Position numbers and translations under genes: made by a program
Shown here: one piece after another, positions 40,676-50,198 of the stretch
Position numbering within the stretch: position 1 is the first letter of the stretch
Layout: the number at the start of each line of letters is the position of its first letter
NCBI GenBank assembly: GCA_937885015.1
Contig: CALAAS010000034.1
Location: forward strand, 1 to 64,000
Reading direction: 5' to 3'
From: an uncultured Clostridium sp.
GTDB taxonomy: Bacteria > Bacillota > Clostridia > Lachnospirales > Lachnospiraceae
Length of the DNA: 64,000 bases
Notes under the pieces: generated by a model
Told to the model about the DNA's origin: nothing
Database searches by the model: none
What the model saw: the letters and a program-made list of their open reading frames with translations, nothing else

Positions 40676-42997
40676 ATGGGAAAATACGATACATTAAATC
40701 CAATGCAGCGGGAGGCTGTATTTCACACGGAGGGACCGCTTCTGGTGCTGGCGGGAGCCGGATCCGGAAAAACGAGAGTACTGACTCACCGGATTGCATA
40801 TCTGATCGAAGAAAAAAAGGTGGCACCATGGAATATTATGGCTATTACCTTCACCAATAAGGCGGCGGCGGAGATGCGGGAAAGGGTGGATAAGATTGTG
40901 GGCCAGGGGGCAGAGAGCATCTGGGTCAGCACATTCCATTCTTCCTGTGTGCGGATTCTTCGTCGTTTCATTGATTATCTGGGATATGATACCAATTTTA
41001 CGATTTACGACGGAGATGATCAGAAGACCCTGATGAAGCAGGTCATGAAACGGCTTCAGGTGGATACGAAACTTTTTAAAGAGCGGGCAGTGCTATCTCG
41101 GATTTCATCGGCCAAGGACGAGCTGATCGGACCGGAGGAATTTGAACGGAATGCAGGAGGGGATTTCCGGGAAAAGAAAATTGCGCAGATCTACCGGGAA
41201 TACCAGGCGGAGCTGAAGAAAAATAATGCCCTGGATTTCGATGATCTGATTGTGAAAACCGTGGAGCTGTTTGAGCGTGCACCGGAGGTGCTGGATCATT
41301 ATCAGGAAAAGTTTCGCTATATCATGGTGGATGAGTATCAGGATACCAACCTGGCCCAGTTCAGGCTGGTGGATCTGTTGGCGGGCAAATACCGGAATCT
41401 TTGTGTGGTGGGCGACGATGATCAGTCCATTTACAAATTCCGCGGTGCAAATATCGAAAATATCTTAAGCTTTGAGAAGGCATTTCCAGGAGCTCATGTG
41501 GTAAAGCTGGAGCAGAATTATCGTTCGACCCAGAGCATCTTGAATGCGGCCAATGAAGTAATCCGCAATAATCGGGGCCGCAAGGAAAAGAAGCTTTGGA
41601 CGGCCAATGAGGAGGGATGTCCCGTTCGCTTCCTGCAGTTTGATACGGCTTATGAGGAGGCAGATGCCGTAATCCGGGAGATTTACCGTCAGCGGGAGGC
41701 GGGAGAGAAAGAATATTCGGATTTTGCAGTGCTCTACCGAACCAATGCCCAGTCTCGTCTGCTGGAGGAAAAGTGCATTCTTTACAGCGTGCCCTATCGC
41801 CTGGTGGGAGGTGTGAATTTCTATCAGAGAAAGGAAATCAAGGATATCCTTTGTTATCTGAAAACCATTGCCAATGGACGGGATGATCTGGCGGTTCAGC
41901 GTGTGGTCAATGTGCCGAAACGGGGAATCGGCGCCACATCCATCGGAAAGGTAACGATGTACGCCTCTGCAGGTGGTATGAGTTTTTATGACGGACTCCT
42001 GCGGGTAAGAGCCGTTCCCGCCATCGGAAAGGCAGCGGATAAGATTGAAAAGTTTACAGAACAGATCGAAGACTTTAAAAAACGGTTTTCCGGCGGTTCG
42101 CTGAAGGAGCTGATTGAGGCGATTCTGGAGGAAACCGGCTACCGGAAGGAGATTGAGGCAGAGGGCGAGGTGGAGGCGGAGACGCGCCTTCAGAATATCG
42201 AGGAACTGATCAATAAGGCAGTCAGTTACAGTGAGACGGCAGAAGAGCCGACGCTGGATGGTTTTTTGGAGGAAGTGGCTCTGGTGGCGGAGGTGGACAA
42301 TATGGACGACTCGGAAAACCGGGTGGTTTTGATGACACTGCACAGCGCCAAGGGCCTGGAGTTTCCCTATGTATATCTGACAGGCCTGGAAGACGGACTT
42401 TTTCCAAGCAGCATGTCCATGATGTCAGATGACCGGGATGCTCTGGAGGAGGAGCGGAGGCTTTGCTATGTGGGGATTACCAGGGCGGAGAAGAAACTGA
42501 CTCTGACAGCGGCCAGACAGAGAATGACCAATGGAGAGACACGTTTTTCAAAGGTAAGCCGGTTTGTGGAAGAAATCCCAGCCTGGCTTCTTCAGGAGGA
42601 AGAGACGCCCAGCGTATTCGGCCGGGGGAGCGCTGCTTCTTCGACATGGAATCGGGAACCGGGCCGAATGACGGGATGGGGGACCTCTGCCCAGGCAGGA
42701 ACCCGTGGTCAGGAATCCCAAGTTGGGGCAGGAACCCGAGAACTGAATTCTCTGGGACAGAGAAAGAATGCCTATGCGTCAAAAACGGCACCGTCCTTTG
42801 GAAAGTCCTTTACGGTTCAGAAGGCAGATCAGCTGTCTTATGGGGAAGGAGACCGTGTCCGTCATGTGAAGTTTGGGGAGGGACTCGTAAAGCAGATCCA
42901 GGATGGAGGAAAAGATTACGAGGTTACAGTGGAATTTAACAGGGTAGGAACGAAGAAAATGTTCGCTTCTTTTGCCAGACTGGTGAAAATTGATTAA
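40676..42997 (+). CDS. pcrA: ATP-dependent DNA helicase PcrA/UvrD
   Basis: A 773-residue superfamily 1A helicase: Q-motif LNPMQREAV, Walker A LAGAGSGKTRVLTHRIAYLI, motif Ia AITFTNKAAAEMRERV, Walker B IMVDEYQDTNLAQ, motif III GDDDQSIYKFRGA, motif IV LEQNYRS, motif V LMTLHSAKGLEFPYV and motif VI LCYVGITRAEKKLTL. The tail (about 690-773) is the PcrA-type Tudor-like domain GDRVRHVKFGEGLVKQI that binds RNA polymerase, after a Gly/Ser/Thr-rich linker. It unwinds 3'-5' in excision repair and clears replication-transcription conflicts. ATG follows AGAGGAGAGTATGATAAA-like leader. Confidence 0.96.
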   Translation: MGKYDTLNPMQREAVFHTEGPLLVLAGAGSGKTRVLTHRIAYLIEEKKVAPWNIMAITFTNKAAAEMRERVDKIVGQGAESIWVSTFHSSCVRILRRFIDYLGYDTNFTIYDGDDQKTLMKQVMKRLQVDTKLFKERAVLSRISSAKDELIGPEEFERNAGGDFREKKIAQIYREYQAELKKNNALDFDDLIVKTVELFERAPEVLDHYQEKFRYIMVDEYQDTNLAQFRLVDLLAGKYRNLCVVGDDDQSIYKFRGANIENILSFEKAFPGAHVVKLEQNYRSTQSILNAANEVIRNNRGRKEKKLWTANEEGCPVRFLQFDTAYEEADAVIREIYRQREAGEKEYSDFAVLYRTNAQSRLLEEKCILYSVPYRLVGGVNFYQRKEIKDILCYLKTIANGRDDLAVQRVVNVPKRGIGATSIGKVTMYASAGGMSFYDGLLRVRAVPAIGKAADKIEKFTEQIEDFKKRFSGGSLKELIEAILEETGYRKEIEAEGEVEAETRLQNIEELINKAVSYSETAEEPTLDGFLEEVALVAEVDNMDDSENRVVLMTLHSAKGLEFPYVYLTGLEDGLFPSSMSMMSDDRDALEEERRLCYVGITRAEKKLTLTAARQRMTNGETRFSKVSRFVEEIPAWLLQEEETPSVFGRGSAASSTWNREPGRMTGWGTSAQAGTRGQESQVGAGTRELNSLGQRKNAYASKTAPSFGKSFTVQKADQLSYGEGDRVRHVKFGEGLVKQIQDGGKDYEVTVEFNRVGTKKMFASFARLVKID

Positions 42998-43060
42998 GAA
43001 CGGCCCGTTGTTTTGATTAACTGAAAATTTCAATTTTTAATAGTAAAAAGAAGAATTTAA

Positions 43061-43069
43061 TGATATAAT
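43061..43069 (+). promoter_or_regulatory. Extended -10 promoter of the small acidic membrane protein gene
   Basis: TGATATAAT (TATAAT 43064-43069), 52 bases before the start; -35 region is weak. Confidence 0.5.
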
Positions 43070-43120
43070 ATAACAGACGAGATTGTCTGTGTGTGAAATG
43101 CAGGGAAAGGATGTGGAACG

Positions 43121-43408
43121 ATGAATAAATTTGATATGATGGGAAAAGACGCACTTTCCAAGGTAGAGGAGATCATGAATGCGACGAAGCTGAATGAATT
43201 TCTCCATAGAAAGGAAGAGGAGGAGAAGCAGAAAAACTGTATTCTTTGGATCCTTGCGATTATCGGAGTAGTAGCGGCGGTAGCGGCCATCGCATACGGC
43301 GTATACCGTTTCTTCACGCCGGATTACCTGGAGGATTTCGAGGATGATTTCGACGATGACTTCGACGATGATTTCTTCGAGGATGATGTGGAAGAGAAAA
43401 AAGAATAA
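43121..43408 (+). CDS. Small membrane protein with acidic repeat tail
   Basis: A 95-residue protein: amphipathic N-terminus (MNKFDMMGKDALSKVEEIMNATKLNEFL), a charged stretch KEEEEKQK, one membrane helix (about 41-62, ILWILAIIGVVAAVAAIAYGVY), and a strongly acidic tail with the phased pattern EDFEDDFDDDFDDDFFEDD. Proteins of this design occur beside pcrA in Lachnospiraceae-type genomes as far as I recall, but no function is known. Own promoter (43061) and a strong terminator (43427-43470) make it a single-gene unit. Confidence 0.8.
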   Translation: MNKFDMMGKDALSKVEEIMNATKLNEFLHRKEEEEKQKNCILWILAIIGVVAAVAAIAYGVYRFFTPDYLEDFEDDFDDDFDDDFFEDDVEEKKE

Positions 43409-43426
43409 TAAAACGGATATGCGAAT

Positions 43427-43470
43427 AAAAACGCCCTTCACCGGGTATTTCCCCGGAGAAGGGCGTTTTT
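43427..43470. terminator. Strong intrinsic terminator
   Basis: AAAAACGCCCTTC (43427-43439) pairs with GAAGGGCGTTTTT (43458-43470); inside, CCGGG (43441-43445) pairs with CCCGG (43452-43456). Works as a U-run terminator on both strands. Confidence 0.9.
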
Positions 43471-43491
43471 GCGTGATGCTTTGGAAAAGGA

Positions 43492-43520
43492 TTGTTGAAA
43501 AAGGGCGGATGTGGTATACT
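43492..43520 (+). promoter_or_regulatory. SigA promoter
   Basis: TTGTTG (43492-43497), 17-bp spacer, TATACT (43515-43520), 47 bases before the next gene. Confidence 0.6.
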
Positions 43521-43566
43521 CTTGTACGAAAGCTGGTCGGCATGGTCGGCATAAGGGAGGAATTCG

Positions 43567-43923
43567 ATGGATTATCTGCTTTGTATCCCGGCACGGGAGA
43601 CGAATACGAGAGAAAACTGCGAAAAGATACACAATGTACTGGCAAGAATGTCGGATAAGTATAAGCTGCGGATTGTTCCGGAGCCTGTGAAAAATAAACA
43701 GTTTCCGTGCCCGCCTTATTACAAAAAATACCGGATCTATAAGCCGGTACGGGAGAGGGACAGCAACGGAGAGGCATATCTGGAAAAAGAGGAGGAAGAG
43801 ATGATCTTAAGCGTCTGCAAGACGCCTCAGGAGCAGGAGCTGATGAAAAACTGTATTTATGCTTATCAGTACTCCGCCTCCATTGTGCTGAAAAGCTTTC
43901 GTGATAAGGATAAACGCCGGTAA
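43567..43923 (+). CDS. Conserved-looking small protein of unknown function
   Basis: A 118-residue soluble protein I do not recognise. It has a basic, tyrosine-rich middle (YKLRIVPEPVKNKQFPCPPYYKKYRIYKPVRER) and two later cysteines (VCKTPQEQELMKNCIYAYQYS). Good AGGGAGG ribosome binding site, own promoter and own terminator (43950-43992) support a real gene. Codon use is like the neighbours. No role can be inferred from the flanking genes. Confidence 0.75.
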   Translation: MDYLLCIPARETNTRENCEKIHNVLARMSDKYKLRIVPEPVKNKQFPCPPYYKKYRIYKPVRERDSNGEAYLEKEEEEMILSVCKTPQEQELMKNCIYAYQYSASIVLKSFRDKDKRR

Positions 43924-43949
43924 ATTTAAGAAAAACAGGAATGATAAGG

Positions 43950-43992
43950 GGATGGATGTAGAGAAGTCAGTTCTATGGCCATCCTCTTTTTG
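43950..43992 (+). terminator. Terminator of the unknown small gene
   Basis: GGATGG (43950-43955) and TAGA pair with TCTA and CCATCC (43979-43984), followed by TCTTTTTGC. Confidence 0.6.
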
Positions 43993-44034
43993 CATACAGT
44001 TCTATAGGACAAGATGCAGGAAGGGGAGAGGCGG

Positions 44035-46794
44035 ATGTATGAGAATAAGACAGAGAAGCAGATTCTGGAAGAACTGACAACCGATCCGGAGGAGGGACTG
44101 CCGGAGACAGAGGTGGCGGAGCGACGCCGCCATTACGGGCCAAACCGCCTGAAGGAGATGGAAAAGCAGCGCCTGTGGGCGCGGATAGGCGGACAGCTCT
44201 GTGATTCCCTGATTTTCGTGCTGTTTGCGGCGGCCGGGATTTCTGCGATGCTGGGGGAGTTTGGTGACGCTGTCGTTATTTTGGCCGTGGTGGCGTTAAA
44301 TACCACCGTGGGAGTCATTCAGGAGGGGAAGGCGCAAAAAGCGTTGGAGGCGCTGAAAAAGCTGACCCGCCTGGAAGCCGTGGTAATCCGGGGTGGAAAA
44401 AAACGGAAGCTGGATGCAGCGGAGCTGGTTCCAGGAGATCTGGTGGCCCTGTATGCCGGCTGCCAGGTTCCGGCGGATCTCCGGCTCATCGAGACGGTGG
44501 GACTGAAAACAGAGGAATCGGCGCTGACGGGAGAGGCTGCCGCTGTTACCAAGGACAGCCGCTTTTTGGCAGCCGGGCCTTTGCCGGTGGGAGAACAGAA
44601 AAACATGGCCTTTATGGCCTCCTATGTGACAGCGGGCCGTGGGATGGGGATCGTGACTGCTACAGGGATGGGGACGGAAATCGGGAGGATTGCGGCTATG
44701 ATTCATGAAGCTCCCCAGGAGGAGACGCCGCTGCAGAAGAGACTGTCATCTCTTGGCAGAACGCTGAGCCTTCTGGCAGTGGGACTCTGTGCGGCCATGT
44801 TTCTCCTGGCGGTACTTCAGAAACGTGATGTACTGGAAATGCTGGTTACAGCCATCTCTCTGGCGGTAGCGGCCGTCCCGGAGGGACTTCCCGCCGTGGT
44901 AACGATTGTGTTGGCGCTGAGCGTGACACGAATGGTAAGAGCGGGAACCATCGTACGCCGCCTTCCTTCGGTGGAGACGCTGGGAGCGGTCAGTGTGGTC
45001 TGCTCCGACAAGACGGGAACGCTGACCAAAAACGAGATGACGGTGACGGCCTGCTGGCTGGACGGTGCTTTGCGCCTGGGGTTTGCCGCGGCGAAAGCGG
45101 AGAAAGACGCTATTCCATTTGTGAAAAATTCCAGGGCCGGCCGGCTTTTGACAGAGGTCTTCTCTCTCTGTACTGAGGCCACCAGGGAGTCCGGGGAGGC
45201 CACGGAGGCAGCGCTGCTTTCCTTTGCAGGTCGGTGCGGAGCTGACCAGGATGGATTGAAAAGGGAGCAGCCCCGTGAGGGAGAATTCCCTTTTGATTCC
45301 TCCAGAAAGCGGATGACTACATTTCATCGTGTGGGAGAAAAGCGAAGATACTATATGAAAGGAGCGCCGGATGTGGTGCTTTCCCGGTGCAGCCATGTGA
45401 TGGAAAACGGAAAATTTATTCCACTGTCCAGGACTGTTCGGAAAAGACTTGAAGAGGCAGTGCAGGAGCTGTCCTCGCAGGGACTTCGGGTGCTGGCAGG
45501 GGCCATGCGGGAGGAGAGTTCTGGAAATTACCTGGAGAATGGAAATTTTAAGGGTCAGGATCCGGAGCAGGGATTCGTCTTTCTTGGCCTGGCTGGGATG
45601 ATGGATCCGCCCAGGGAGGAGGCAGCTGCCGCAGTGGCTGCTTTTCGCCGGGCTTTTGTCCGGACAATTATGATTACCGGCGATCACAGGGAAACAGCCA
45701 TGGCCGTGGCAAGACAGCTGGGAATCGCCGGGAAGGGGGACGGATGTATTTCCGGCGCGGAATTGGACAGGATGGGGGAAGAAGAGCTTCGCCGTCGTCT
45801 GCCGTCGGTTTCTGTGTTTGCCCGGGTATCGCCGGATCACAAGGTAAGAATTGTAAGAGCCCTTCGGGACAACGGCCATATTACGGCTATGACAGGAGAT
45901 GGAGTCAATGACGCTCCCTCCCTGAAGTATGCAGACATCGGTATTGCCATGGGCCGGGGCGGAACGGACGTGGCAAGACAGGCGGCGGATATGATTCTCA
46001 CGGACGACAATTTTGCCACCATCGAGAAGGCCATTGAAGAGGGAAGGGGAATATACGAAAATATAAGAAAATCCGTGATTTTCTTGCTTTCTTCGAATTT
46101 CGGGGAAATTATAACCATGTTTTTTGCCATCGCCGCCGGAATTCCCTCTCCCTTGAAGCCAGGTCATATTCTGTGGATTAACCTGATTACGGATTCACTT
46201 CCGGCACTGGCTTTGGGCGTGGATGAAAATGACAGGAGGCAGCTGATGAACCGACCCCCCAGGGGAGAAAAGGAGACGTTGTTCGCCCGGGGCGGATGGC
46301 GCTGCACTGTTTTTTACGGGATTTTAATCGGAGTCGTCAGCCTGGCTGCATTTTTTTACGTCCCCTGGGAAATTTCCCTGATTTGCGGGCAGACCTTCAG
46401 CTGGGAGGGACTGAGGGAGATCCTTCGGGATGGGGAAATTCTGTGTCGGGCACAGACCTATGCCTTTACCGTGCTGGGACTGTCCGAGCTGTTTCATGCA
46501 GTGGGGATGCGGAACCGGGAGGTTTCCGTATTTTCCAGAGAACTTCCGAAGAATACCGTGATGGCCTTCGCTTTTTTTGGGGGGATACTTCTGCAGGCGG
46601 CTGTCACGGGGATTCCATGGCTTTCCAGGCTTTTTAAAGCTTCCGTACTTGGCATTGGAGACTGGCTGGTTTTGCTGCCCCTTTCAGCGGCGCCGCTGTT
46701 GACCCACGAGCTGCTGGCGGCATTCCGAAGGACGGGGCAGAGAAATCAGGAAGAGATCAGGGGAAAACGCGTTTATAGAAGGCCAGGCCAATGA
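44035..46794 (+). CDS. Calcium-type P-type ATPase (P2 family)
   Basis: A 919-residue cation pump. N-terminal cation-ATPase domain (NKTEKQILEELTTDPEEGL...YGPNRLKE), actuator motif TGEAAAV, membrane motif VAAVPEGLPAVVTIVLALSVTRM, phosphorylation site CSDKTGTLTKNEMTVTA with Asp325, nucleotide-binding KGAPDVVLSRC, hinge TGDGVNDAPSLKYADIGIAMGRGGTDVA, and about ten membrane segments. PEGL and the hinge place it with SERCA/PMCA-like Ca2+ exporters, although Mg or Mn transport cannot be excluded. ATG at 44014 (seven residues longer) is an alternative. Its 3' end overlaps convergent ytaF by 38 bases. Confidence 0.93.
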   Translation: MYENKTEKQILEELTTDPEEGLPETEVAERRRHYGPNRLKEMEKQRLWARIGGQLCDSLIFVLFAAAGISAMLGEFGDAVVILAVVALNTTVGVIQEGKAQKALEALKKLTRLEAVVIRGGKKRKLDAAELVPGDLVALYAGCQVPADLRLIETVGLKTEESALTGEAAAVTKDSRFLAAGPLPVGEQKNMAFMASYVTAGRGMGIVTATGMGTEIGRIAAMIHEAPQEETPLQKRLSSLGRTLSLLAVGLCAAMFLLAVLQKRDVLEMLVTAISLAVAAVPEGLPAVVTIVLALSVTRMVRAGTIVRRLPSVETLGAVSVVCSDKTGTLTKNEMTVTACWLDGALRLGFAAAKAEKDAIPFVKNSRAGRLLTEVFSLCTEATRESGEATEAALLSFAGRCGADQDGLKREQPREGEFPFDSSRKRMTTFHRVGEKRRYYMKGAPDVVLSRCSHVMENGKFIPLSRTVRKRLEEAVQELSSQGLRVLAGAMREESSGNYLENGNFKGQDPEQGFVFLGLAGMMDPPREEAAAAVAAFRRAFVRTIMITGDHRETAMAVARQLGIAGKGDGCISGAELDRMGEEELRRRLPSVSVFARVSPDHKVRIVRALRDNGHITAMTGDGVNDAPSLKYADIGIAMGRGGTDVARQAADMILTDDNFATIEKAIEEGRGIYENIRKSVIFLLSSNFGEIITMFFAIAAGIPSPLKPGHILWINLITDSLPALALGVDENDRRQLMNRPPRGEKETLFARGGWRCTVFYGILIGVVSLAAFFYVPWEISLICGQTFSWEGLREILRDGEILCRAQTYAFTVLGLSELFHAVGMRNREVSVFSRELPKNTVMAFAFFGGILLQAAVTGIPWLSRLFKASVLGIGDWLVLLPLSAAPLLTHELLAAFRRTGQRNQEEIRGKRVYRRPGQ

Positions 46795-47395
46795 GCAGAA
46801 GACCGCAGAGCCAGGAGAGATCGGGTCCTTTGCGTACTGCGGCGCGGGTTCCAAGAAAGTGACCTCCATACAGGGCAGCTCCGGTAATGAAAAAGGAAAA
46901 AAGGGCAGCCAGAGGAAGACGGTTTAAAAAGAGGCCGGCGCCCAGTCCGGCGGTCACGCTGTCAAAGGCCAGGGCCAGACCCAGAAACAGAGATTCTCTT
47001 GGCGAAAGAACAGCCGGTTCCGTCTGATTCGCCTTTTCAGGGTCAGCGTAGACGGTCAGGAGAAACGTAATGTGAGAAAGGGTAAAGGAAAGCGTACGTT
47101 CTTTTTTCAGGCGGCGGAAGGCAGATTTCAGCGCAGTGTCAAACAGTTTTAAAACCCCCAGGGACAGAAGCAGAAAAAAACAGGCGGATGAGGCAAGAGC
47201 AGGAGGAAGGAAAAGGGAGACGGCATCCCCGAGAGCCAGCGAAAGCGTCAATGTGCCGGAGGAAAGGGCACATATAACGGCAGCGGAAGAAAAGGGAATA
47301 TGAACCCGGTCGGCTCCATACAGGAATCCGGTTGCAAAGGAGTCCAGTGAAAGGGCGGCAGCCAGAAGAAACAGAAGAGAAATACAGGAATTCAT
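46757..47395 (-). CDS. ytaF: Sporulation membrane protein YtaF
   Basis: A 212-residue membrane protein of the YtaF/MntP-like family, with about six hydrophobic segments; conserved Asp-bearing helices are LFLLAAALSLDSFATGFLYGAD and ESLFLGLALAFDSVTAGLGAGLF, the internal duplication typical of this family. YtaF is sporulation-associated in Bacillus; the related MntP exports manganese. The ATG at 47395 has GGAGG about 10 bases upstream; the frame extends 23 codons with no ribosome binding site. Confidence 0.88.
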   Translation of the reverse strand: MNSCISLLFLLAAALSLDSFATGFLYGADRVHIPFSSAAVICALSSGTLTLSLALGDAVSLFLPPALASSACFFLLLSLGVLKLFDTALKSAFRRLKKERTLSFTLSHITFLLTVYADPEKANQTEPAVLSPRESLFLGLALAFDSVTAGLGAGLFLNRLPLAALFSFFITGAALYGGHFLGTRAAVRKGPDLSWLCGLLLIGLAFYKRVFP

Positions 47396-47514
47396 AGGGA
47401 AAAGCCTCCGTTTGGGAAAGCACGTCTTTAGTAGTATTGTATTCTGCAGCTGGTATTTGGCCACAGCGGAAGGCAGTCGGATGCAGGCATTTGCCGGATT
47501 CTTATGAAATATGC

Positions 47515-47543
47515 TTGTCCTTTATGGGAAAACACCCTATAAT
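47515..47543 (+). promoter_or_regulatory. SigA promoter of the class A PBP gene
   Basis: TTGTCC (47515-47520), 17-bp spacer, TATAAT (47538-47543), 58 bases before the start. Confidence 0.7.
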
Positions 47544-47601
47544 AGAGGAAAAGTGCGGAGTAAAAGAAGTAAGAAAATATACGCAGAAGAAGAGGTACAA
47601 A

Positions 47602-50088
47602 ATGGAAGAAAAGCAGACAGAGCCGGGGAAAAAGAAAAAACCGGAAAGCCGAAAGCAGGATTCCGGGAAAAAGAGTGGCGTGAGAATTGTGCTGCACTCC
47701 ATGCTCACGATTTTCCGTGTGATGTTCGGAACCCTGTTTTTGATTTGTATCATTGCGGCGATCGGAGCCATCGGAATTGTGACAGCAAAGCTTTACCCGG
47801 TTTACGAGGGGTATAAAAACCAGGTTGCAGGTGTGGTGGAGGAAAGTACGCCGGATACCTTCCGCCTGCAGGAGGCCAGTTATATTTACGATGTCAACGG
47901 AGACGTCCTGGCAAAGCTGACAGGAGATGAGGATTCTACCTATCTGCCCTTTGAAGAGATTCCTCAGGATGCCATTGAAGCGTTTGTGGCCATTGAGGAC
48001 AGAACCTTCTGGCAGAATTCGGGCATTGATCTGAAGGGGATTATCCGGGTAGGGATCAACTATTTTCTGACTGGCGGAGAGGAGATGCATGGCGCCAGTA
48101 CCATTACACAGCAGCTGGCGCGAAACCGCTTTCTGACCAGGGAGGTGTCCATTGAGAGGAAGATCAAGGAGATTCTGATCGCGCTGGATCTGACGGAGAA
48201 ATATACCAAAGAGCAGATCATGGAGTACTATATCAATGATATCAGTTTCGCCAATACATATTATGGCCTTCAGGCAGCAGCCAGAGGGTATTTCGGAAAA
48301 AATGCCGGCGAGCTGACCCTGAGCCAGATTGCGTATCTGTGCGCCATTCCAAATTCGCCCACTTACTACAATCCCTATCGCCATCCGGAGAACGCCATCA
48401 AGCGTCGGGACAAAATCCTGGGTGATATGATGGAGATGGGGTTTATCACGGAGGAAGAGTACGAGACAGCGCTGGCGGAGACGATTACGGTGGAGCGAAG
48501 GAGTGTCCCACTGCATAATTACGAGACTACGTATGCCGTGGACTGCGCGGTTCGGTATCTGATGCGCCGGGATGGTTTTGAATTCCGCTATGGTTTTCAA
48601 AACAAAAAAGACTATGAAGAATATGAGAAAAAATACGCACAGGTATACAGCCAGGAGAGAGATGCTTTGTATACAGGTGGTTACAATCTCTATACATCCA
48701 TCGACCCGGATCGTCAGGCGGTGCTGCAGGCATCTCTGGATGAGGTTTTGTCTTTTGACAGTAAGGTGTCCGAAAGCGGCGTGTATTTGCTGCAGGGTGC
48801 AGCCACGGTTATTGACAACAGTACCAATCGAGTGGTGGCAATCGTAGGAGGAAGAAGCCAGGAGACAGATACTTACACATTAAACCGTGCATTCCAGAGT
48901 GACCGGCAGCCGGGGAGCGCCATTAAACCGTTGATTGTATATGCACCGGCGCTGGAAAATGGATATAAATCCACAACCCGGATTCCCAACATCAATGTCG
49001 ATGAGGCCAAGAAAAAGGGCGCGGATGTAAAGAAGCTTACAGGCGAAGGCCTGGCGCTGCGCAATGCAGTGGAGAAAAGCCGAAACGGCGTCGCCTGGTA
49101 TATTTACGATGATATTACACCGGCTTTAGGACTCTCCTATCTGACGCAGATGCGGTTTGATAATATTGTTCCGGAGGATTATTATCCTGCCACCTCTCTG
49201 GGCGGCTTTACCCATGGAGCGACGACCGAAGAGATGGCCGGGGCTTATGCGGCTTTGGCCAGAGAGGGTGTTTACAGAGAACCTACCTGTATTGTGAAGA
49301 TGATCAACAATCAGGGGGAAGATATCTTTGAGGAATATCCGGAGATTCAGGTGTACCAGAGAAACAGCGCGGTGTTGATGACGGATATTCTGACAGGGGT
49401 TATCAAGCGCGGAACGGCTGCATCCATGGGCTGGAGCGGTGAGATTGAGGCGGCCGGAAAGACGGGAACGACCAATGGCAGCAAGGATGGATGGTTCTGT
49501 GGTATGACGCCCTACTATACCATGTCTGTCTGGGTTGGATACGATCAGCCCAGGATGCTTTCCAGCCTGTACGGAGCGACCTATCCGGCCTCCATCTGGA
49601 AAAATGCCATGAAGGGCATGACAGAAGGTCTTCCGGCTGCATCGTTTGCGGAGCCGGAGACGGATAATGGCCGGGGAGACGGCGATTATCTGGCAGGGCA
49701 TGAGGATGAGACAGAGATTTCAGCCGGCTATACGGTGGGAGATTTCCGGAGAGACCATCAGCTGGCGGATGAAGCCATGGAGCTTTTGGAGGCGGCAAAA
49801 ACGGGAAGTTCCGGGCAGAGCAGCAGTGATCTGAAGAAAGAGGCAGCAGACCGGATTGCCCAGATCAGGAGCTCGTCCATGCGGGCGAGGATGGAGCGGA
49901 TCCGGACTACTGGAGCGCCGGTAAATGCGGCAGCAGCTCCTCCTCCCACACTTCCGTCGGTTCCTGTGGATCAGAATCAGCTTCCGCCTGCGCCGGAGAC
50001 GGTGCCTCAGGGACCAGGCAGTGCTGGCACAGGACCGGCTTCTCAGCAGCCGGAGGCTCATGGGCCGGCCAGCGAGATTATAAATTAA
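47602..50088 (+). CDS. Class A penicillin-binding protein (PBP1A type)
   Basis: An 828-residue bifunctional PBP. Basic cytosolic N-terminus, one membrane helix (about 38-60), glycosyltransferase 51 domain with VAIEDRTFWQNSGIDLKGI, GASTITQQLARN and IERKIKEILIALDLTEKYTKEQIMEYYIND, then a transpeptidase domain with SAIK at about residue 438 (RQPGSAIKPL), SRN (EKSRNGVAW) and K619-TGTT. A Pro/Ala/Gln-rich tail of some 80 residues ends the protein. It polymerises and cross-links peptidoglycan outside the membrane. The ATG at 47602 follows GAGGTACAAA; the upstream frame crosses the promoter. Confidence 0.95.
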   Translation: MEEKQTEPGKKKKPESRKQDSGKKSGVRIVLHSMLTIFRVMFGTLFLICIIAAIGAIGIVTAKLYPVYEGYKNQVAGVVEESTPDTFRLQEASYIYDVNGDVLAKLTGDEDSTYLPFEEIPQDAIEAFVAIEDRTFWQNSGIDLKGIIRVGINYFLTGGEEMHGASTITQQLARNRFLTREVSIERKIKEILIALDLTEKYTKEQIMEYYINDISFANTYYGLQAAARGYFGKNAGELTLSQIAYLCAIPNSPTYYNPYRHPENAIKRRDKILGDMMEMGFITEEEYETALAETITVERRSVPLHNYETTYAVDCAVRYLMRRDGFEFRYGFQNKKDYEEYEKKYAQVYSQERDALYTGGYNLYTSIDPDRQAVLQASLDEVLSFDSKVSESGVYLLQGAATVIDNSTNRVVAIVGGRSQETDTYTLNRAFQSDRQPGSAIKPLIVYAPALENGYKSTTRIPNINVDEAKKKGADVKKLTGEGLALRNAVEKSRNGVAWYIYDDITPALGLSYLTQMRFDNIVPEDYYPATSLGGFTHGATTEEMAGAYAALAREGVYREPTCIVKMINNQGEDIFEEYPEIQVYQRNSAVLMTDILTGVIKRGTAASMGWSGEIEAAGKTGTTNGSKDGWFCGMTPYYTMSVWVGYDQPRMLSSLYGATYPASIWKNAMKGMTEGLPAASFAEPETDNGRGDGDYLAGHEDETEISAGYTVGDFRRDHQLADEAMELLEAAKTGSSGQSSSDLKKEAADRIAQIRSSSMRARMERIRTTGAPVNAAAAPPPTLPSVPVDQNQLPPAPETVPQGPGSAGTGPASQQPEAHGPASEIIN

Positions 50089-50149
50089 AAAAACGTTCTG
50101 TAAGGATCGCCATGCGGCGGAAAGGAATTTTGCCGCAGAAGCGATTCAC

Positions 50150-50187
50150 AGCAAGAAAGAAGCTCGCGGGCGAGCTTCTTTCTTGCT
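50150..50187. terminator. 17-bp perfect hairpin between convergent genes
   Basis: Arms 50150-50166 and 50171-50187 pair without mismatch around a CGGG loop. The right arm is U-rich (CTTCTTTCTTGCT) but no separate U-run follows. A smaller GCGGC/GCCGC hairpin precedes it at about 50115-50137. Probably ends both the PBP gene and the leftward surface-protein gene. Confidence 0.75.
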
Positions 50188-50198
50188 GATTGCAGGAA

